Shown piece by piece: positions 15,974 to 20,443 of a stretch of DNA of 20,443 bases. Source of the stretch: Bacteroidales bacterium (lineage in GTDB: Bacteria; Bacteroidota; Bacteroidia; Bacteroidales; UBA932); the NCBI GenBank assembly GCA_016285215.1, contig JAEEQI010000018.1:1-20443 (forward strand). The letters run 5' to 3'. Position 1 is the stretch's first letter. Each line of letters begins with the position of its first letter. Made by a program: the position numbers and the translations under genes. The notes under the pieces were generated by a model. The model ran no database searches, had not been told where the DNA came from, and saw nothing but the letters and a program-made list of their open reading frames with translations.

Positions 15974-16902
15974 CGGAATTTCTTGTCTTCCTCCAGCATA
16001 CCCAGGTACGAGTTGTAACGCTCGGGGGAGATGAGACCGGCGTCAACCGCCGCCTTAACGGCGCAGCCGGGCTCGTGGGTATGCGTGCAGGGGGTGAAGC
16101 GGCAGTCGGCCGATGCCTTGAGCATCTCCGGGAAGTACTTGGCAATCTCTTCCTTTTCCACATCCACCAGGCCGAAGCCGCGGATGCCGGGGGAGTCAAT
16201 GAGATAACCGCCGCCGCTGAGGGGATACATCTCGTAAAGGGAAGTGGTGTGCTTGCCTTGCAGATGGGCGGCCGAAATGGTGCCAATCTTGGGATCCAGG
16301 CTGGGGTCCAGCGCCTTGATGAGGGAGCTCTTACCCACGCCGGACTCTCCGGAGAACAGGTTCACGTGGTCCCGGCAGGCTTCGCGGATTTCTGCTATGC
16401 CTTCTCCGGTTTTGACGGAGGTTTCAATCACCTCGTAGCCGGCGCCCTCGTAGATGGACTTGAAATGAGCTATTTCCTCTGCTGCGGGTTCCCGGTACAG
16501 GTCCGTCTTGGACAAAACGATGGTGGCGGGAATGCCGTACAGCTCGCAGGTAACGAGGATGCGGTCCAGGAAGGGGAGCTTTATCTCGGGGAAGTACAGC
16601 GATACCACAATGTAGGCCCTGTCCACATTGGCGGCAATGATGTGCGCCTGGCGGGAGAGGTTGGTGCTGCGGCGGATCACGTAGTTCCGGCGGGGGAGAA
16701 TCTCGGTGATGACGGCGCTGTCTCCGTCATCGGCCCATTCATACTTGACCTGGTCTCCTACGGCTATGGGGTTGGTGATTTCGCTGGCCTTGAGGCGCAC
16801 CTTGCCGCGAAGCACGGCCGGGAACACGTCCCACGCCGGCAGCTCAGACAGCAAATAATGGCTGCCTGCATTCTTTACTACCGTTGCTTCACCGCATTTC
16901 AT
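15970..16902 (-). CDS. rsgA: Ribosome small subunit-dependent GTPase A
   Basis: A 310-aa circularly permuted GTPase that checks late maturation of the 30S subunit and releases assembly factors. An OB-fold domain (about residues 1-75) precedes a G domain with motif order G4-G1-G3: SKTD (131-134), GESGVGKSS (185-193), DSPGI (236-240). The C-terminal zinc module is C-x4-C-x-H-x5-C with Cys267, Cys272, His274 and Cys280. All key residues are present, so the enzyme should be active. Upstream, TATCTTTG lies 5 bases before the ATG, giving it a promoter separate from the hydrolase gene 21 bases behind it. It overlaps the MATE gene by 4 bases. Confidence 0.97.
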   Translation of the reverse strand: MKCGEATVVKNAGSHYLLSELPAWDVFPAVLRGKVRLKASEITNPIAVGDQVKYEWADDGDSAVITEILPRRNYVIRRSTNLSRQAHIIAANVDRAYIVVSLYFPEIKLPFLDRILVTCELYGIPATIVLSKTDLYREPAAEEIAHFKSIYEGAGYEVIETSVKTGEGIAEIREACRDHVNLFSGESGVGKSSLIKALDPSLDPKIGTISAAHLQGKHTTSLYEMYPLSGGGYLIDSPGIRGFGLVDVEKEEIAKYFPEMLKASADCRFTPCTHTHEPGCAVKAAVDAGLISPERYNSYLGMLEEDKKFR

Positions 16903-16907
16903 AGGTG

Positions 16908-16915
16908 CAAAGATA
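16908..16915 (-). promoter_or_regulatory. rsgA promoter, -7 box TATCTTTG
   Basis: On the minus strand TATCTTTG (16915 to 16908) is an exact consensus match with 5 bases to the ATG. This implies a leaderless message. AAGAT (16910-16914) and ATCTT (16921-16925) make a small 5-bp dyad over it. No -33 element is evident, and the region beyond is the end of the hydrolase gene. Confidence 0.5.
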
Positions 16916-16923
16916 GTAAAATC

Positions 16924-18996
16924 TTACCAAGTGAGCGTTACCTGAACGCCATCGGGGTTGTTGGGGAAGCGGAGGAAGACCGTTTGGCTAAACTCGTCCC
17001 ATTCAAATTCCCCATCTGTACCATTTACGGTCACAGCCACAGGTTTAGCGGGCAAAAGGATACGGGTTACATTAAAGGTCTCAGCAGGGCCTTTGCAGGT
17101 GTAGGAGAAGCTGTTCCCGCTGCGTTTTTCTTCATACGCCCGGCTGGCGGCAGCCAAAATGCAGGGCGCATTGCCGGCCTTCCGGACATCGTAAAACAGG
17201 GCCTGCGAACCCACCGGAACTTCACGGGCCGAATAGACCGGCAACGACGGGTCGTAGAGGTCGATGAGGCAACCTTGGGTCTGGAAAGGCCGGGCCCAAG
17301 GACCTTCGTCCATAACAGCGATAATCCGGTAGGGGCCGCGCTCCAGCGTAAGGGTATTGGCAGCATTAAGAGGACCCAGCAGGCTTTCTACGGCCTCCAG
17401 GAGCGGCTTTTCTCCTCCTTGGGCCCAAACGAAGTCCCTGGGATCCTGCCTTAAAATGCATACGGTTCCTTTGCCATAAGAGTAGGTACCGGCGGGCGCA
17501 GAAGCGGGTATCCCCATCAGTTCAAACAGATGGTCGGCCGGGGCTGCATAGTGATGGTCGCCGGTGTTCCACCATTCCTGCACCTGCTGGAAGGGGTCGC
17601 TGTCGGTGGCGCTGTAGAGGAGCTTACCGCCCCGCTTGACCCATTGGGCCAAATACTTGTGTGCCTCCGGGTCCAACGGCTTCATATTGGCGTAGCTCAT
17701 CAGGAGCAGGCGGGTGCCGTCCAGTGCCTTGGGATAGCCCAGGTTCTCAATATGTGTGATTCCCACCGGGCTTCCGCTTTTGAGAAGAGGCATAGCCAGG
17801 CCGAAGAAATCAGACAGCGTAGAATCCCGCTGGAACATCAGGGAGTTGGCCATCAGGACGGAGATATCGGCCTTTCTTTCTGAAGCCTGGGGCATCTGTT
17901 GCAGGGCGTTGGTCATCACCTGCATCATAGAAGCATAGGGCGCCGGAATCCTGGACATCTCGGTGGAACCGGGGCTTACCCGATACAGCCGCTCGTAGAT
18001 GCGGGCCGGCCAGGGCATAATTTCGTAATTGGCTACCTGGGGGTACAGCAGTTGGGCCGTGAAAGTGGCCTGGTAGTTTTTCTTGTAGTCCTCCCAGTCG
18101 CGGACACCGTCTTCAATGGGGTCGGTAAGGAGCCACAGGCTCCGTCCGGTGGGGGCCGTCATAGAGACCATACAGCCGTACTCCAGGAAGGCGGTTTCAA
18201 ATACGCGTTCCTTGCGGACTCCGTTGTAGAAATTGAGTACGCGGGAGGTTCCGGTCCACACCTGGGCTATGTAGCCGTCCATACTTTCCATAGAAGCCAG
18301 GGAGGCCTCCGGACTCACAATCTGCCACTGGGTGTAGTTGATGAGCGAGTGGGTGGGGACGTAACATTTGATATCCCGCCCCAGGCTCTTCCCATATTCC
18401 TTGGCATAGGTGAAGGCCTCGTCCAGGGCCCGGTAATACAGGTGGTATTTGAGTTTGGAGGTGAGGTAGGTGGCTTCGGGAGACTCGTGTTGGGGGCGCC
18501 AGGGAGTACCGTAATAGGCTTCCCACTCCCGTTTGAAGGCTTCCGAATAACCGGCCGCCTTCCAGAACTCCGGCTCTTCCAGGAAGATGTGGTCCACGCC
18601 GGCATCTATCACCCTTTTGACAATCTGCTCCTTGAAATACTTCAGATAGTTTTCCGTGGGCACAATGTAGGGAACCATCTTTCCGTGCCACAGGGTATCT
18701 CCCTTGGCGTTCACCTGGCCTTCGTCCAGATGCATCAGCCCATCCCATCGGCCCGTAAAATAGTCCTGGTAGCCGCCCCAGGCTATGCCGGTCATAAAGT
18801 GGGTGTCGTAGCCCCGCTCCTGCCAGGAGGCCAGGCGGGACTCCAGCGTCTCGTTGACGCCGTAGACCATCACGGCATCGGCCCTTACATCTATGGTGGG
18901 CCTCCAGGGCTGGCTGGACTGGAAGGTGGTCTTTACGTCCTGTGGGCTGGCGCAGGCTGCCAGCACCAGCAGTATGGTTATTCCAATGTGTCTCAT
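16924..18996 (-). CDS. Putative lipoprotein glycoside hydrolase with trimerisation-like domain
   Basis: A 690-aa protein whose leader ends in a lipobox (LAAC, Cys15), so it should be anchored in the cell envelope. Residues about 35-360 read like a TIM barrel: DHIFLEEPEFW (Glu140, Glu141, Glu143), ETAFLEYG (Glu267, Glu272) and NYEIMPWPARIY are candidate active-site stretches. Residues about 376-500 (ISVLMANSLMF, RLLLMSYANMKPL, WVKRGGKLL) look like the glutamine-amidotransferase-like trimerisation domain of GH42-type enzymes, and the end is beta-rich. The order barrel, trimerisation domain, beta domain is also known from GH164. I cannot place it in a CAZy family; the fold is inferred from pattern and the substrate is unknown. 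It follows the SGNH esterase by 27 bases and probably shares its transcript. Confidence 0.6.
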   Translation of the reverse strand: MRHIGITILLVLAACASPQDVKTTFQSSQPWRPTIDVRADAVMVYGVNETLESRLASWQERGYDTHFMTGIAWGGYQDYFTGRWDGLMHLDEGQVNAKGDTLWHGKMVPYIVPTENYLKYFKEQIVKRVIDAGVDHIFLEEPEFWKAAGYSEAFKREWEAYYGTPWRPQHESPEATYLTSKLKYHLYYRALDEAFTYAKEYGKSLGRDIKCYVPTHSLINYTQWQIVSPEASLASMESMDGYIAQVWTGTSRVLNFYNGVRKERVFETAFLEYGCMVSMTAPTGRSLWLLTDPIEDGVRDWEDYKKNYQATFTAQLLYPQVANYEIMPWPARIYERLYRVSPGSTEMSRIPAPYASMMQVMTNALQQMPQASERKADISVLMANSLMFQRDSTLSDFFGLAMPLLKSGSPVGITHIENLGYPKALDGTRLLLMSYANMKPLDPEAHKYLAQWVKRGGKLLYSATDSDPFQQVQEWWNTGDHHYAAPADHLFELMGIPASAPAGTYSYGKGTVCILRQDPRDFVWAQGGEKPLLEAVESLLGPLNAANTLTLERGPYRIIAVMDEGPWARPFQTQGCLIDLYDPSLPVYSAREVPVGSQALFYDVRKAGNAPCILAAASRAYEEKRSGNSFSYTCKGPAETFNVTRILLPAKPVAVTVNGTDGEFEWDEFSQTVFLRFPNNPDGVQVTLTW

Positions 18997-19023
18997 TAAT
19001 AGAGTCCAACCTCTACAGAAACC

Positions 19024-20100
19024 CTACAGAACCTTTTGCAGGTAGGTGGAGAGGAGGTCGGCGTAGTGGACCATACCCATATCGGTGAGGTGGATGCAGT
19101 CCACGAAGTCTTCGGCCTGGGTCATACCCCCGGAGGGGACGTAGTAGATGTTCTTTTCACCGGCGGCCACCAGCTGCTCAAAGAGGGCCTTCTGGGCGGC
19201 GTTCTTCTTTCTGATTTCTTCTGCGATGGCCTTGTCCACAACACTGTGCGGGAAATAAGGGTCTTCCACAAAGAGGATGGGCACGTTGGGGTGCTTGTTA
19301 CGCAGAATGCGGTAGAACTTTTCTCCGCGGGCCTCAATCTTGTCAGGCATAGCGTTGGGAACGTAATCCAGCACAAATACGGCGGGGTTCTGGACGCCGG
19401 CCATAAGTTCTGCAATCTCCAAATCCAGGAAGGCGTTGCCGCTGAAGCCCAGATTGATGACGGTGCGGTCAAAGCGGCGGGCCAGGATATTGGTGTGGGC
19501 CATGCCCGGACGGGAGGCGCAGCCACCCTGCAGGATGCTGGTGCCGTACATAACGATGGGACTGTCGGAGTGGGGGCTGTCCAGGATGGGCTGCTCAATG
19601 GTGTAGCCTTCCGGAACGCCCAGTTCCAGGGTCTTGATTTCGTCGTATAGGGCCAGGTAGAGCATATACTCGCGTTCCTCGGGCTCCATATTGGCTACCA
19701 GTTTGCGTTCCCGCTCGGTCTTGCCGGCCTTGCCCCACTGGAAACCGGAACCTACCGTCTTCCACTCTCCGTCCAGATAGGCGTAGAGGTCCAGGCCGCC
19801 CGTGCCGCAGTCTGTCATATGCGGCATATTGTTGCCCGTGTTGGTCCACTTGGCGTGGATCTCCGGGGCATCGGTGCGGAACCGGATGTACAGGCCCGAA
19901 GAGTTGGTGCCCAGGTTCCAGACGGCCTCGCGGGATACCCCGTGCAGGGATTCGGGAAGGCGGCGGTAGCGGGGGCCATCGGCCTGTGAAAATGCTTTAC
20001 CATACACCGGGAAGGCCGATGCGTCTACATAAACCACATCCTGGCTCTGGGCCATCAGGCAGGCGGTCAGGAGGAATAACGATAGCAATAACTTTTTCAT
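19024..20100 (-). CDS. Secreted SGNH/GDSL hydrolase with GxDLY N-terminal domain
   Basis: A 358-aa esterase-like protein. A signal peptide (MKKLLLSLFLLTACLMAQS) can be read either as signal peptidase I with a cut after Ser19 or as a lipobox LTAC at Cys14. The N-terminal beta domain holds GGLDLYAYLDG (101-111), the GxDLY signature. The catalytic domain shows block I MYGTSILQGG with Ser188, block II LGFSGN (Gly218, Asn222), block III with DYVPNAMP, and block V DCIHLTDMG with Asp334 and His337. The Ser-Asp-His set is complete, so it should remove acyl groups, probably acetyl, from a glycan. It is first in a pair with the hydrolase gene and divergent from the glucanotransferase gene. Confidence 0.88.
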   Translation of the reverse strand: MKKLLLSLFLLTACLMAQSQDVVYVDASAFPVYGKAFSQADGPRYRRLPESLHGVSREAVWNLGTNSSGLYIRFRTDAPEIHAKWTNTGNNMPHMTDCGTGGLDLYAYLDGEWKTVGSGFQWGKAGKTERERKLVANMEPEEREYMLYLALYDEIKTLELGVPEGYTIEQPILDSPHSDSPIVMYGTSILQGGCASRPGMAHTNILARRFDRTVINLGFSGNAFLDLEIAELMAGVQNPAVFVLDYVPNAMPDKIEARGEKFYRILRNKHPNVPILFVEDPYFPHSVVDKAIAEEIRKKNAAQKALFEQLVAAGEKNIYYVPSGGMTQAEDFVDCIHLTDMGMVHYADLLSTYLQKVL

Positions 20101-20104
20101 ATAG

Positions 20105-20112
20105 CAAAATTA
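20105..20112 (-). promoter_or_regulatory. Possible SGNH hydrolase promoter, box TAATTTTG
   Basis: Minus-strand TAATTTTG (20112 to 20105) fits TAnnTTTG and stands 4 bases before the ATG. The area is AT-rich, so chance matches are more likely, and no -33 element is clear. Confidence 0.4.
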
Positions 20113-20124
20113 CAAAAAAATACT

Positions 20125-20132
20125 TAAATTTG
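20125..20132 (+). promoter_or_regulatory. Possible malQ promoter, box TAAATTTG
   Basis: TAAATTTG fits TAnnTTTG, 45 bases before the ATG at 20178. It would give a leader of about 35-40 bases carrying most of the hairpin at 20138-20154. It is back to back with the SGNH promoter box, 12 bases apart. No -33 element is clear. Confidence 0.4.
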
Positions 20133-20137
20133 TTAAG

Positions 20138-20154
20138 CCTCGCCAAAGGTGAGG
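20138..20154 (+). promoter_or_regulatory. Hairpin in the malQ leader
   Basis: CCTCGCC (20138-20144) pairs with GGTGAGG (20148-20154) around AAA, seven pairs including one G-U. No T-run follows, so it is not a terminator for the plus strand. It could be an operator or an mRNA-stabilising stem. Confidence 0.35.
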
Positions 20155-20177
20155 TATAACCACAGAAAAAACACAAT

Positions 20178-20443
20178 ATGACCGTAAATATTCAAATACA
20201 TTATCGCGTATCCCTGGGGGAGACCATCCATCTCCGTCTGGGTAAGCGACGCATACCCATGGAGCCCACCCTGGGCGGCTTTTGGCAGATCATGCTAAAC
20301 GGTCGGGACATCCACAACGGAGAGGTCTTTAACTTTGAGTTGGTGCGGGATGGAAAAGTTGTCAAGCGTGAATGGCGCCACCACGTGTTTATAGCGCCGG
20401 TTTCTCAAAAGAATATCATAGTCCGCTCATACTGGAGGGCGCG
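20178..20443 (+). CDS. malQ: Probable 4-alpha-glucanotransferase, N-terminal part (runs off window)
   Basis: Only 88 codons are visible and the frame is open to the edge. The start MTVNIQIHYRVSLGETI and later GGFWQIML, FNFELV and KREWRHHVF resemble the first CBM20-like starch-binding domain that precedes the GH77 catalytic domain in Bacteroidota MalQ proteins, ending in the usual ...IIVRSYWR strand. The enzyme moves alpha-1,4-glucan chains during maltodextrin and glycogen use in the cytosol; no signal peptide is present, which fits. The catalytic part lies outside the window, so another CBM20-bearing protein remains possible. The gene is divergent from the SGNH hydrolase with a 77-base spacer. 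Confidence 0.6.
   Translation, partial: MTVNIQIHYRVSLGETIHLRLGKRRIPMEPTLGGFWQIMLNGRDIHNGEVFNFELVRDGKVVKREWRHHVFIAPVSQKNIIVRSYWRA

Noticed and set aside
19013..19031. Short direct repeat CTACAGAA in the SGNH-hydrolase gene junction
   Set aside because: Two 8-base copies, one partly in coding sequence, with no further structure; chance is sufficient.

Overview
The window looks like chromosomal DNA of a member of the Bacteroidales (phylum Bacteroidota), fairly GC-rich over most of its length. The signs are an ATP synthase operon in the order D-C-B-E-F-H-A-G with a short epsilon subunit, promoter boxes of the TAnnTTTG type close to start codons, weak or absent Shine-Dalgarno sequences, a REP-associated IS200-like transposase relative, and a GxDLY-type SGNH esterase. 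The genus cannot be named from what is visible.

Region 1 (1-3611) is the accessory part. It opens with a rod-like RNA of 6S (Bacteroidales-1-like) appearance ending in an intrinsic terminator. Next come two genes overlapping by ATGA: an EcoRI-family adenine methyltransferase and a DUF262 (ParB/Srx-like, DGQQRT) protein with a C-terminal HNH nuclease domain. Together they look like a compact modification-plus-nuclease defence module with no EcoRI-type endonuclease. Their base composition differs sharply. Converging on them is a RAYT-like HUH protein, and behind its start lie two 49-base palindromic head-to-tail repeats, probably REP units.

Region 2 (3612-10221) is the complete F1Fo ATP synthase operon, tightly packed with 1- or 4-base overlaps or short gaps. 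Its promoter box sits in a 14-bp hairpin-like dyad. A 75-bp palindromic repeat, exactly 25 codons, appears to be inserted in frame near the N-terminus of atpB.

Region 3 (10222-14688, plus strand) carries an M20 dipeptidase with its own promoter inside a perfect 10-bp inverted repeat, a YitT-family membrane protein, a 141-base spacer rich in hairpins, and a HAD phosphatase coupled to an organophosphate-antiporter-like MFS protein.

Region 4 (14660-20100, minus strand) reads from right to left: a secreted SGNH esterase, a lipoprotein resembling trimerisation-domain glycoside hydrolases, the ribosome-assembly GTPase RsgA, and a MATE transporter whose 3' end overlaps the MFS gene. Divergent from the esterase, the first 88 codons of a probable 4-alpha-glucanotransferase run off the right edge. 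The esterase and hydrolase plausibly work on one extracellular glycan; the glucanotransferase would belong to intracellular alpha-glucan metabolism.
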